From: Geosiphon pyriformis
Taxonomy: Eukaryota > Glomeromycota > Glomeromycetes > Archaeosporales > Geosiphonaceae
Length of the DNA stretch: 64,000 nt
Direction of reading: 5' to 3'
Assembly (NCBI GenBank): GCA_016748015.1
Contig: JAAOMT010000211.1
Location: 178,248 to 242,247 of the forward strand
Shown here one piece after another: positions 32,025 through 42,850 of this stretch (its first letter is position 1; each line of letters begins with the position of its first letter). The position numbers were made by a program, and so were the translations under genes. The notes under the pieces were generated by a model. It searched no databases. It had not been told where the DNA came from and saw nothing but the letters and a program-made list of their open reading frames with translations.

Positions 32025-32666
32025 ATGGTTGTCCGTATTCGTTTGGCACGACACGGCCTCCGCAATCGTCCTTTCTATCATATTGTGGTCGCAAACTCTC
32101 GTTCTAAGCGTGATGGCAAACCTATTGAGAAGGTTGGGACTTATGACCCATTTCCGACGTCAGAGGGGCATAAAAACATAGAATGGAACGGGGATCGTAT
32201 AAAGTATTGGCTGAGTGTTGGAGCCCAACCGAGTGATGTGGTTAATCGTCTTCTCTCAAAGGTAATCAAGTCATATACATAGTGATTATTCCCGTTCCTT
32301 TATCGAAACGATATTTTTGACAATCAAGACTTTTTAAAGGGTGGATTGATACCACCTATACCAAAACCTTGGTTGGCAAAATTGTTGGATTCTCCAGCGG
32401 CTGAGGGTATAGCAAAAATGCAAGAGAAAACGAAAAGGGAAAAAGAAAGGAAAAGATTGGAGAGGGAAAAGATAGAAATGGAAAAGGAAAATCAAAGAAA
32501 AAAGCAAAGAGAAAAGGAAAGGGAAAGGGAAAGGGAAAGGGAAAGGGAAAAGGAAAAGGAGGAAAAGGAAAAGGAAAAGGAGGAAAAGGAAAAGGAAAAG
32601 GAAAAGGAAAAGGAAAAGGAAAAGGAAAAGGAAAAGGAAAAGGACAAGGACAAGGAAAAAAACTGA
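32025..32666 (+). CDS. MRPS16: Mitochondrial ribosomal protein bS16m
   Basis: Two exons, 32025-32261 and 32340-32666, joined across a 78-bp intron (GTAATC...TTAAAG) in phase 0, giving 187 residues. Residues 1-79 are the bS16 core (MVVRIRLARHGLRNRPFYHI, KVGTYDPFP, WLSVGAQPSDVVNRLLSK); exon 2 opens with GGLIPPIPKPW. It is a component of the mitoribosomal small subunit. The start is the only ATG before the conserved MVVRIR. Bacterial S16 is about 80-90 residues; this protein has an extra ~75-residue tail of Lys/Glu/Arg repeats encoded by a purine hexamer repeat. CpG is frequent in exon 1 (15 in 237 bp), unlike in the mobile elements. The alternative acceptor at 32328 would give an immediate stop. 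Confidence 0.93.
32511..32657 (+). repeat. Coding (GGAAAR)n repeat
   Basis: About 24 copies of GGGAAA/GGAAAA in frame in exon 2 of the bS16m gene, encoding alternating Arg/Lys and Glu. The all-purine strand makes the reverse strand read as Phe/Pro/Ser/Leu ORFs, which are artefacts. Confidence 0.9.
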
Positions 32667-33294
32667 AGTTCGAAACACAATTAATCAACTACTTTGCATT
32701 GACTTTTAAATTTTGAGCTATTGAAATGATTTATTTTTGAATATAAAAACAAGCTTCATTTTCAATTGATAGGAAAAAGAATAAGAGAACTCTTACGCTA
32801 ATATCTATTATTATCCTTTAATGAAAAATGTACCTTCCCTTGTGCTTAAGTTTTCGAAAAATAAAATTATTACTATTGATGAGATCCCCCAATTATTTCT
32901 TCGAGATTTGTGAAGGCATAACGCAATAACTTGACGAATGTAACTGACAGACCAGACTAGTAATTTTAAAGCATTATGATTCTTTTTGGAATTTAGTTCT
33001 TTCAAGCCTTTCTATTTGTATCTATGAAAGTTGTTAAACGAGAGTTCAGGTATATTCATAATTACATACCATAGATTTACCAATCATTTTAAAATTACAA
33101 AATCCTAATACAGCATACCTTTTAACTTTTTATTATTCTGTGATTAAAATTTATTGTTTCAAATTCTTTTGTCTTTGTCTCCTTTTCTTTGCTAACTTTA
33201 AAGAGAAATTTTCGGTTGTCCACCTTTTCTCTGAACCTTACTAACCTACAACCTTTCTAGATTATTCCTTCTTTTATACAATTGAAAGGTCGAC
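32667..33294. other. Intergenic region between bS16m and RPB11 genes
   Basis: About 630 bp without a convincing gene. It must hold the bS16m 3' UTR and the RPB11 promoter. Pyrimidine-rich stretches (CTTTTGTCTTTGTCTCC near 33167) precede RPB11. A 64-codon minus-strand ORF (32811-33005) has no recognisable motif. Confidence 0.6.
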
Positions 33295-34298
33295 ATGAAC
33301 GCCCCCGATCGTTTTGAGTTGTTCATACTGCCTGAAGGGGTCAAGAAGTAAATTCTCCTGCTTTTGACTGTTTGTTCTTATTGACATGTCTATTAGAACC
33401 CAATTTTTTTTTGTTTCTGTGATTTTATTTTGCCAACTGTTTTGGATATTCATCTTTCTATCTAAAACGTTCTTTGATTTTACAAACTTATCTTGGCATT
33501 TTTGAGCACATTTTTCATCAAGTCCTTTTTTTATTCATCCTCACTATTTTGCCAACAGAATTACCTATACACCTGATCCTGTAGTTGAAAAGGCGGCCAC
33601 CTTTGTAATTGAAAAAGAAGATCACACTATTGGTAACCTTATACGATAGTAAAGTATCTTTTTTCAACGCATCAAATTGCAATTTCCCCTTGTAAGCAAA
33701 ACGACTTAGAAAATATGGAAATAAATATTTCTTGTTGGGTCAAATTTTCCCGTTGATCAGTCAGCTTTTAAAGGAGAATCAAGTTACATTCGCGGGTTAC
33801 AAAATGCCACATCCATTAGAGCATATTGTTACGGTCAAAGTCCAAACGGTCAAAGAAACTGCACCGGAAACGATGATGGCGAAAGCTCTCAATGATCTTA
33901 TTGGTTTGACAGGACATTTAAGGCAAAAGTTTGTGGTATGTTTACCCCTAGAATTATCTGAGTTTTATAAAAGAAAATTATATTAAGGAAATAGAAATAT
34001 CTCGAATTGTGAAAAGATTGACCTGGTATTGATGATAAGAGAATGGCGTGTAAAACTCTAATGGAAGAGGATATCATATCGGAAACATCTCCTTATATAT
34101 CTTGACTTATGAAATCATTTTTTATTAAATTAGGAAGAGTTAGCCAAAGCTAAAGCAGCTAATATTAAAGAAAACATTCATGCAGATCGCCAAGAGGCAA
34201 ATTTAATACCCCCAATTATGGCCTCAGCTTCATCTGGTGGACCTGTAAGCGGACAAGCAGCCGGTATGCCGCAACAACATGTAGATATGGACTTCTAA
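33295..34298 (+). CDS. RPB11: DNA-directed RNA polymerase II subunit RPB11
   Basis: Four exons: 33295-33347, 33559-33648, 33761-33935 and 34134-34298, with GT-AG introns of 211, 112 and 198 bp. Joined, they give 160 residues with no stop. The family signature is clear: MNAPDRFELFILPEG at the start, FVIEKEDHTIGNLIR (the RPB3/RPB11 dimerisation motif), then VTFAGYKMPHPLEH and KVQT. It heterodimerises with RPB3 to nucleate Pol II assembly in the nucleus. Yeast Rpb11 is 120 residues; the extra ~40 residues here are a C-terminal tail rich in Ala, Gly, Pro and Gln ending QQHVDMDF. The start is the ATG in good context (GACATGAAC). Confidence 0.93.
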
Positions 34299-34528
34299 AG
34301 AAGGCAAGTCAATATCACTTTTTTGTTAGTTGGGGAAATTTGGGGTTGGTATGTTAGTAGTCTTTCTTGTCATAAATTCTCTCCCGAATGAATACTGCCC
34401 CAATTGCTACACTGTTATTATAGAGACCAATTATGGGAAAACTTTTCTAAAATCCAGCTTTTATTGAAGTGTTTCATTGAAAGGAATGTATTGTTTAAGT
34501 AGACGCATGGTGGCATTTGATCAGAAAC
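34299..34528. other. RPB11 3' flank
   Basis: Short AT-rich 3' flank with no feature apart from possible 3' UTR. Confidence 0.5.
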
Positions 34529-34999
34529 ATGAATTTTGTCAAGATAATATTCCAAGATCGAGCAAATCAAATGATAGAAATTAAAAATATTATGAAAATG
34601 ATACAATCAATCTTTCAAGTTAGAAAACAAGCTGATTCCGAATTGGGCTCGGTTGACGGACCCTTTAAAATAGAAAGAAGGAAAAAGTTTATCAGAGTTT
34701 TGACGCCGAATTATGTCCTATCAAATTTACCATGTATATCATTAATTCTGGACGAAGATGATTTCCTTTTTATGTTCATTATCTATCTGATGATTTATGT
34801 TCTTGATGCCGTACTCAAACAAAATTATCGTAAGCATGTTCTTCGGATGCTGTTGCTTGTACCGGATACTCTCTGGGAAATTTGGCACACCATAGATCAA
34901 TTCCTCTTTGGATTAGAGTTTCCCGGCCGGACTAATGGCGGAGTAATAGACCACAAAAGGATTAGAAGTGAGATTCCGGGTATTTTTTGGCGTCACTAA
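34529..34999 (+). CDS. Hypothetical protein, unrecognised ORF
   Basis: A 156-residue open frame from ATG 34529 to TAA 34999 (non-ATG extension to 34517 possible). I do not recognise it. It has a hydrophobic segment in the middle (FLFMFIIYLMIYVLD) that could span a membrane, a basic patch before it (ERRKKFIRV) and a Gly/Arg C-terminus (FPGRTNGGVIDHKRIRSEIPG). CpG content is host-like and it does not match the repeats, so it could be a real gene, one exon of one, or chance. No flanking splice sites are obvious. Confidence 0.35.
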   Translation: MNFVKIIFQDRANQMIEIKNIMKMIQSIFQVRKQADSELGSVDGPFKIERRKKFIRVLTPNYVLSNLPCISLILDEDDFLFMFIIYLMIYVLDAVLKQNYRKHVLRMLLLVPDTLWEIWHTIDQFLFGLEFPGRTNGGVIDHKRIRSEIPGIFWRH

Positions 35000-36165
35000 A
35001 TTCTTATGATGAGGTAATTGTTTAAGCGCTTTCTTTGTTTACCGATGTTGCAGCAGGGGTCATCATTGATGTGCAACATACCTCTATGTTTAACCCCGTA
35101 AAAGGGAAGAATAATTTACCAATCACTGACATCCACCATTTGAGTCGAGTGAAATGAAGATAATGATTTTCAATGTGTACATGATGATGACTGTAAGAAG
35201 ATAGGCCAAAAGTTTTGAACGACATGAGATTGATCACAATTGTTTCTAAACGTGGTTTGCGACGAAAAAAAATGAATATTTTGCATGAATATGTGATGAT
35301 GATTACCAAAATTTCCCGAAATTTATCTCATGCGTGGGCTTTGCAAGAATAGTGGTACAACATTTGCCACGATTAAGTCGGTGTGGTTACTGGTAGGCTG
35401 TTATGTATTACGGGTCACTACACCAAAGCAAAAAGTTTCTTGCCAATAAACTTTATATTTTAAAACAGACTTAGTATTCACTACGGTACTGCGGAATAAA
35501 TTATTATTATTATTATTGTTGTTGTTACTTTTGTTTTTGTTGTTAAGTTTCTGAGGCAGATTCAGCAAGAAGGTTTGAAAATTTTCCATCAACCGATTTC
35601 ACCTATTACCCTTTAAAGAAGGTGTAAGCATTATCATTTTTCCATTTCTTTGATTTTTTGTATAATTTCTTAAGGGCGAATTGATAATGATATCGGGGTA
35701 ATTGATGATTTCGTAATATTCTTAGATAACCAGTTCTGATCATATTGAGTAATAATATTCAGTTTTCCTATCTCTAGCATTAAGAAGGTCAAGTTCTTTG
35801 GGTAACAATTTTAGATGTTCTCTTTAAAGTTTCAAAAATCATTTTGAAAGTAAAATTGACTAGACAGTAAGATATTTTTGAGAGAGAGAATCTAGTTAAA
35901 CATTTTATTTATTTATCTATCTATCTATTAGAAGATTGACTCGTGGCCCAGTTTTCAAAAGAGTAGAGTTTTTGTAAAAATTTCAAGATTTTTTTTTTCT
36001 TTTTTTTATAGAATTAGAGTTTCACCAGAAAAATTTTCAACAAGTAGGTAGTATTTAGTCTAAGTAGATTGAAAAAAACCACTACACGTATTTTAGATAG
36101 TTATGATAATGATGATGTGTAGGCTCGAAAGGGTTACATTGTTCATGTTCTTTCCTTAATTATCA

Positions 36166-36204
36166 NNNNNNNNNNNNNNNNNNNNNNNNNNNNNNNNNNN
36201 NNNN
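36166..36204. other. Assembly gap
   Basis: 39 unknown bases. Confidence 1.
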
Positions 36205-36536
36205 GAAACTTCTCACTTTAAATTTTCTTAATATTTCCTTACTACACAACATCCACTACTATTACATTGTCGTCGTCACTATTACCCATACTTTTAGTCT
36301 GGAAAAAAAAAAAACAATAACCAAAAATTATAACTATTACTACAGAAACTCATTATTTCAACACATTCTTTTTTAAAAAAATCACATCACTACGATACCA
36401 TACCACGCCTCACACGTTTAAATAGAGATAGTAGCTCCCTCGGTCCGAGTTTGTTTTAGTTTTTCCCTTTTTTTTTGAGGACCCAGTAATTAGAGATAAT
36501 AGGAAGCAATTTTTATTTAATACTTTTATTGGTAGC

Positions 36537-36596
36537 TTCTCTCTCCTCTTCTCTTCTTTTCTCTTCTCTTTCTTTCTTTCTTTCTCTCTCTCTCTA
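36537..36596 (+). promoter_or_regulatory. Polypyrimidine (CT) promoter tract
   Basis: CTTCTCTCTCCTCTTCTCTT-type sequence followed by tandem TTTC and TC units, 230-290 bp upstream of the F-box start codon. CT-rich tracts near transcription starts are common in fungal promoters; the role here is inferred. Confidence 0.45.
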
Positions 36597-36824
36597 TCAC
36601 TATCACTATTTCTATCTCCTCTCTCTCTTCACTTCGTTTCTTACTTCGTTTCTTACTTCATTTTGTTGAAACTGATCAGCTTTGATTTTGTTTTTTGAAC
36701 TTTGTTTATCTTTCAAAATTCTCATCTCTGTTTCGACAACCAAAACTCACTGTTTTATAGTATAGTATTATTATTATTTTATAATTATATTAATTTATTT
36801 GTAACAATTGCTTCAAGTTTCGAA

Positions 36825-37553
36825 ATGAATAATTTACCAACCGAAATACTTCATTATATTTTTTCCTCTCTTGCCGAAGACCAAAATGTTTTATTACGCG
36901 TTTCGATCGTGTGCAGACACTGGCATGCCATCACGCGTTCAATACTACATCGACATCCACAACTTTATAGTATCAAAGGTTTTCAAAAATTTCTAAAGAT
37001 TCCAAAAAGTAACGGGTTACTTGTACGTGAGGTTGACCTCTCGTTACTTCCACAACGCGGTTCAAGCATCAAAGACTCTGATATAATTTCATTGATCACA
37101 TTATGTCCAAACCTTACCGGACTCGATATCAATTTTTGTACACAACTTCAGGATACTACCCTACAATATATAGCAACCACACTAGGACCTCGGTTAACGA
37201 ATCTAAACGTATCTCAATGTCCAAAGTTCACCGATGTCGGATTTATGGCATTAGCGACCAAATGTACAGGTTTAACCACTTTGAACTTTTCATATACCGA
37301 TATCACCGATCTGGCTTTATCACAAATTGCTTCAACATGTCCGACAATTCGGTGGTTGAATCTAAAATGTTGTGAATTGGTGACGGATATGAGTTTGGTG
37401 GAGTTGAAACGATGGTGTAAGGAGTTACGAGTTGAGTTGGTCGGATGTTGGGGAGTTGTTATAGAAGATATAGAGATGGAATATGATGGATGGGTGACTG
37501 ATGAGGATGATGAGGAAGAAGAAGAGGAAGAAGATACAGTAGCGACGGTATAA
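36825..37553 (+). CDS. F-box/leucine-rich-repeat protein
   Basis: A single-exon frame of 242 residues. Residues 4-49 are an F-box (LPTEILHYIFSSL, then VCRHWHAI), which binds Skp1 in SCF ubiquitin ligases. Residues ~90-215 hold Cys-containing leucine-rich repeats of the Grr1/AMN1 type (CPNLTGLDINFC, LTNLNVSQCPKFTDVG, IRWLNLKCCELVTD), the likely substrate-binding surface. The C-terminus is an acidic run (EDDEEEEEEEED). The ATG at 36825 is chosen because the frame upstream has no ATG and the F-box begins at residue 4. With only four or five repeats it is short for the class. The substrate cannot be predicted. Confidence 0.88.
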   Translation: MNNLPTEILHYIFSSLAEDQNVLLRVSIVCRHWHAITRSILHRHPQLYSIKGFQKFLKIPKSNGLLVREVDLSLLPQRGSSIKDSDIISLITLCPNLTGLDINFCTQLQDTTLQYIATTLGPRLTNLNVSQCPKFTDVGFMALATKCTGLTTLNFSYTDITDLALSQIASTCPTIRWLNLKCCELVTDMSLVELKRWCKELRVELVGCWGVVIEDIEMEYDGWVTDEDDEEEEEEEDTVATV

Positions 37554-37560
37554 CATAGAT

Positions 37561-37592
37561 TAATCATAATCATAATCATAATCATAATATCA
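37561..37592 (+). repeat. (TAATCA)n microsatellite
   Basis: About five units directly after the F-box stop codon, in the 3' UTR. Confidence 0.9.
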
Positions 37593-37735
37593 GTGAATGG
37601 GATCGCTTAATAAATAATATCAGAATGAGTGTGAACTTTATCGGAGAAGGCTAAACGTCGAAGTTCTTAGTGGACCAATTATTACGATAAATAATCATCA
37701 CCATCATCTTCATAACAACTACAACAACAACAACA

Positions 37736-37737
<2 letters not shown>

Positions 37738-37784
<47 letters not shown>
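37738..37784 (+). repeat. (CAT)n microsatellite
   Basis: About 15 perfect CAT units, with a short (CAA)n just before. A second (ATC)n tract lies at 38357-38381. Confidence 0.9.
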
Positions 37785-37786
<2 letters not shown>

Positions 37787-40308
37787 TATACAATGGTGTT
37801 TTCTTTTTTTAAACAATAGAGAAAGACTCTGATACAGAGAGACTCTTAACACGTTCTGTCGAAATGAACCAAAGAAATTGTCGTTTTTTATTTGAGTGTA
37901 TGTCTGCGGGTGTCAGCACCTCGAATGATTTCCCTTCTAAAGAAGGTATCAAAAGAATTCTGTATAGGCTACAGTTGATTGGGAAGGAGGGAGAGAGGGG
38001 ATTGAAACTTTTTAAAATAGAATTGGCGATGGGACGCCAAAAAATTTGCATTTTTTCAAATTTAATATATTTTACATCAGTAAATCAATGCATTACATTT
38101 TTTTAAAATTTGTTCATATTACCTAATTTTTAATTGCTTATTTATTTATATTTGTTTGCTTATTTGTGACTGATTTAATTTAGTTATGTATTGTATCAAA
38201 AGAAGTTTTCATGTATTAAAAATTAATTTTAATCTAAGAAAGAAAGAGAAAAATAATCAGAAAATACAAAATCCAATTTTTTATAGATCAAATTCTTTTT
38301 TAACATTTTTAAAATTTAGATCAAATTAAAAAATTTGAAATCCCACACACCATCTTCATCATCATCATCATCATCATCATCGTCGTAATCATTAGCATGA
38401 ACATTTACGAACAAAAATGGAAAATGGAAATTGTCATGCTATAGATCATTAATCTGTCATTTTATGCAGTACCCGCCGAAACTTATTAAAAAAAAGATAA
38501 TTACACATCACGACCAAAAATGACGAAAAACGATGATGATGAGATGATGTTTCTGATAATGATCATTGTCTTCGATTTCAATAAGCGATTCGCGAGATTT
38601 TTTTTAAATGAGCACATAATTTATATGGTCTGGATTTATGTAACCAATTTACCCAGTATGGTGATTATTCAAAATACAAAAAAGTTAAAACCTTGAATTC
38701 GAAGGTTTCTTGATGCTTTAATAAACTAGAGCTTAGGCTAAAATATGATATTCAAAGGATGATTGAATTTTGAAAAGATGTCTCGAAATCAAGATTTGTA
38801 ATTTTTTCTCTTTCTTTTTTTCTCAAAAAAATTATGAACCAACATTCGATAAGTTTTTTTGAAATTCTCAAACTTTGAATTTCAATTTGGGTGAACCTGA
38901 TATTAATCAACATATCAACATATCAAAATATCAACCTAACCCTAAATCTAACCCAAAACTCTGAATCATTTTTTTTTTAAGGTTTCTTTGATTATAAAAT
39001 TCTAGAGGTTAGGCTCAACTTTCCCATAAATTTTGGTGACCATTTATTGTGTTTTTGATATATAAGACAAATTCCCAGGTACTGATGGATTTGATTTTTA
39101 TTTATGAAGATCCCGGAATTTTCATTTTCAGGTTTTCTTATATGATAAGTTTATCATTTCCGTAACACTACATAATATTTATAAGCACTAAGAAATTTCC
39201 AAATTGCTTTAATTTATGGTCATTTTGATCATTGATCTTCTAACAATATGACGTATTTAAAAAACGTTTTCGAAAATTAATATTTGATATATTTATAGTT
39301 TCGAAAGATACCAAATAATAATAACAGATAATGATGTGGGGTTATTGAATAATTGATCGGTAAATAGATTAACAAGTCTCTATTAAAAAAAAAACCCCCC
39401 TCCCCCGCCCCCCTTTTTAGAATACTTTTGCTGCGTGGGAGAAAAAAACATGGAAACTGGGAAAACTTTTAAGTAGAAATTCTAAAAACGAGAGTAGAAA
39501 GTTTTGAAAAAGCTGTTCACAAGTTTCGGAATGAGAGTAAATAAATGGTTTCAATTTTTTTTTAATGAGATGGAAAAATTGAGAGTTCGGGAATGGATCG
39601 ACATTAATTTTTCATCTTTATAAATATTTTGTGAAATGAAATAATATCGGACATGTCAAATTTTGATTTTCCGCAAAATTACTTTGATGTTTTTGAAATA
39701 TTTACTCAAAATTTGTGTGTGAATTTATCTTGTAATTCCGGAAAATACTACAAAACCAAAAACTTGGCAATACCTTTGATCAAACAAACACTAATTCCTA
39801 TAATCTGAACCCTCCTTTCTCACATGCCCTCTATTTCCTTTCCGTATAATTAACTTTAGCTTTTTAGAGATTATATGAAAAATCCCAATAACCAAATATT
39901 TGATCTTTTGATTTTTTGAATTGTGCTCATTTTTGGCTTCGTGAACGTTTTCATTCTGAATATATTTGGTAATATCTTTTGTCATATTGTCTTGGTTTGT
40001 CTTTTTGTTTTTGATTTTGTCTTTTTGTTTTGATTTTGTCTTTTTGTTTTGTTTGCTTGTTTGTTTGCTTGTTTGTTTGTTTGTTTATTTGTTTGCTTGG
40101 TTTCCTTGCTTCCTTGCTTGTTTGGTGATTTATCTTATCTTTAATTGTCCATAAAAAAAGTATGAAAATGTTAATAATGTGTAAAAATGATTATTCTTTA
40201 AAATTCAAGCTAGATTGGAAATTCTTAAATGATTGTAAAAGTGTGTTAAGAAATAATAAAAAAAATTAAAACTATTCAAAATTGATTAAACACGAATTTT
40301 ATTAAAAT
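37785..40308. other. Intergenic region, right part of the host island
   Basis: About 2.5 kb without a supported gene. An 80-codon ORF at 37864-38106 has no motif. Notable items are a C-run at 39395-39413, a telomere-like CCTAACCCTAA stretch at 38935-38954 and tandem T-rich repeats (ATTTTGTCTTTTTGTTTTG, then TTTG units) at 39996-40100. CpG remains present as far as about 39940, where the host-like composition ends. Confidence 0.6.
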
Positions 40309-40310
40309 TA

Positions 40311-40344
<34 letters not shown>
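40309..40344. repeat. (AAT)n microsatellite
   Basis: About 11 AAT units at the border between host island and mobile elements. Read on the minus strand, it is the ATT-rich end of the LINE fragment that follows. Confidence 0.85.
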
Positions 40345-40347
<3 letters not shown>

Positions 40348-40600
40348 TTTAATATATATTAAAAAAAATCTTTTTTTATTTATTTATTATTTAATAAGTA
40401 AGACTCAATTGTTATCTAATACAATATAACAGAAAAGTATTCTAAATTAGACATGATTTATATATTTATTATGTGTAACCAATCATTCAAACCAGTTAAT
40501 ACTATATGTTTTTATTTTAATAAAAACAGTATCTTTTAAACCAAAAAAGAATAAACAATGTTTTCTAAAACTAAAACACATATAATAGTTTTTTAATATA
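40345..40600 (-). mobile_element. LINE 3' end fragment, minus strand
   Basis: On the minus strand it reads RKHCLFFFGLKD...., matching FRKSCSFFSGVDN near the C-terminus of LINE B, then TAG at 40504-40502 and the shared 3' tail down to about 40360. 5' truncated. Confidence 0.7.
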
Positions 40601-40689
40601 TATAAAATTTTTAAACAAGACAATAACTAAACTGTAAACTTTAAAAAAAAAATTATTTATATTTAACCAATTTTTTTTTTATATTTTAA

Positions 40690-42850
40690 TATATTATTTA
40701 TTTATTTATTTTATTAAGTTTAATAAATATGGCCTAATTATTATCTAGTACTTTAAAACAAACTAATAGTTCTAAATTAAGTGTAGTTTATGTGCTTTTT
40801 ATATAACCAGCTATTTAAACCAGTTTAAGCTATGTTATATTGCTACAATAAAAGTAAATTTATCCAAAACAAATATTCTTTGAATTATATTAAATAATCT
40901 AACACTACAAAAAATTAATCTAATTAGTCATTTAACTGTTTTTAAAAAATCAGTTTTAATAATATTGGGCTTATGTATTCAAAAAAATATCAAATTAGAA
41001 AATGTATCATTATTAATACCAACTAGAGGATCTAAATTATCAAACATATTAATATTATTTATACAGCACTTTTTTTTTAATAAAACCACTTCTCTCTCCA
41101 ACTTACCAACAACTTTATTAAAAAAATCTAGATAAACCACAAGTTTATTAATCTTAAAGCTAAAACACTGCTTAAAACTAAATTATTATTAATAAACTAT
41201 TTAAACATAATAACCAGGAAGCCAATAGACTTAACAATTAACTTAACCAATACAAAAAGTTTGGTCAGATTAGATTCCAAAAAAAACAACTAAGACAGCA
41301 TCAAAAGATCACCAATAATAGTTAAAAGAAAAGCAAAAGTTGTCAAAAATGGAAATTTAAAAAAGCTTAAAGAAGTAAAAGCTTTAACATAAAATTTAAA
41401 GCCTATAAAATATAATGTAAACATCTTGAAAGTCTTAAGAAAAGAAGGTAGAAACATTTTATAATCTACAGCCAGATGGTTTATTTCTTAATATCTAAAA
41501 CAGTGCTAATAGCCAAAAAATTTTTATCAGATATAATACTTTTTTAGTGTACTAGTTTTGCTTACAGCAGAATTTAAATTTACTTGAAATTTAAACATAA
41601 TCAGAACAAACTGGAAACAATGACTAGAATCAGAAAAGCAAGGAATAAAGCATGTTTGCTTATCAATTTAAGAAATTATATTATTAATTTCAAAAACAAT
41701 ATAACTAAAAAGAAGATTAACTAACTTGGCTTTAAACTTATTACAAGATATAATAGTCTTATTTTAATTTACTAAAAAGAGAACTTTAATACTATTTTTA
41801 CTCACCAAAACTGACCAATAATTTAAGACAGACACAACAGAATCTAGTTTTTTAAAATAAATAACCATATATTACTAAACACTAGTAAACTTTAACACTA
41901 CATAAGTAATTTTACCAAACACACTAAGAGCTGTCTTAATATTAACAAAAAACACATTTAAAGCATATTATACAGTATAACAGCAACAAAAAAAAACCAA
42001 ACTCAGAAATTACCAAAAACTTGGCAATTTTAAAGTAGCTAAATAAACAAAACTTGCAAGCTTAATCAAAAAAACAGTTTTCAAAGACTTTTAAGAAGCA
42101 AACTCCATACAAAAAAACTTTATATTGTTTTTTGACACTAACTTTGTATTCAAAAAACCATGCACAAACTGAAAAACAATCTTAATATAAACCAATTTAA
42201 TCTTAAAAATAATATTAGATATCAACATAGAAACCACTTACTCAGTAAATCTTTGATGACTAAAAATAGTTTCTTAAGTACTATTAGCAATAATATCAAA
42301 AACCATCAAAGAGAATAATTTAGTTTTTATTTGGTCAGCTCAGTTTTTAAAGATAGGTAACTTCATAAAAGATAGTTGCTTTGCTTCTAAAATTAGCAAT
42401 AATCTGCTAAAAAACACCATATTTGGCAATATAGCTAATGATTAATCTTGTGTTATCTTAGATAATATGCTAGATAATATAACAGAAATTTTATTTAAGA
42501 TCTTATTAAGAATTACAAAAGAGTTCAGTATAACAATAGCAGAAACAAGTGACTGCTCCCACTTTTTTGAATTTTTGGTCTTTTTAACCATATTTTTTGA
42601 AGAAATAGTACTAGCAGTATTAGATATAAAAGCTATAAAAGAAAAAACCAGTTTGTTGACTAGTCTGTTATTAAAACTTTTGGGCTTTTAAATGAAATAA
42701 AGACAATACTAGAACTAACTCAAATGTGTCTCTTTAAAGAAATTTTAACTGATAAAAAACCAGTTAAAGATAAGAAAGATGTTTCAATAACTATAAAAAG
42801 CAGCTTTTTATGATTATTAAGTAAAAAAATACTTTTAAACGTTTTGTCTA
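40690..42850 (-). mobile_element. ORF1-only retroposon, copy 2 (most complete)
   Basis: Minus-strand translation with stops ignored gives a Gag/ORF1-like protein: SVFGKITYVVLKF, FKKLDSVVSVLNYWSVLV, KFKAKLVNL, then a zinc knuckle C-x2-Y-x4-H-x4-Y (HCFRY-x2-INHLAVDY; both missing Cys explained by G-to-A), then ESNLTKLFVLVK and LVSWREKW. TAG at 40832-40830 begins the shared LINE 3' tail, which ends near 40690. No endonuclease or RT sequence is present in about 2.1 kb. Collinear with 11240-12950. Confidence 0.7.

Larger units (their letters stand above)
35000..36824. other. Intergenic region upstream of the F-box gene
   Basis: No gene is supported. It holds a (TTA)n/(GTT)n tract at 35500-35527, a 39-base assembly gap at 36166-36204, CpG-containing unique sequence, and a pyrimidine tract just upstream of the F-box gene. 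A 95-codon minus ORF (35022-35309) shows no family motif. Confidence 0.6.

Noticed and set aside
32334-32688. Long minus-strand ORFs rich in Phe, Pro, Ser and Leu
   Set aside because: They are the reverse complement of the purine hexamer repeat in the bS16m gene; such a repeat is open in all frames.
32811-33005. 64-codon minus ORF between bS16m and RPB11
   Set aside because: No recognisable features and it lies where UTR and promoter of the neighbours are expected.
37864-38106. 80-codon ORF downstream of the F-box gene
   Set aside because: No motif, overlapping ORF of the same length on the other strand; probably 3' UTR or chance.
42467-42691. 74-codon plus-strand ORF in the ORF1-only retroposon
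   Set aside because: It is antisense to the minus-strand protein frame of the retroposon and has no motif.
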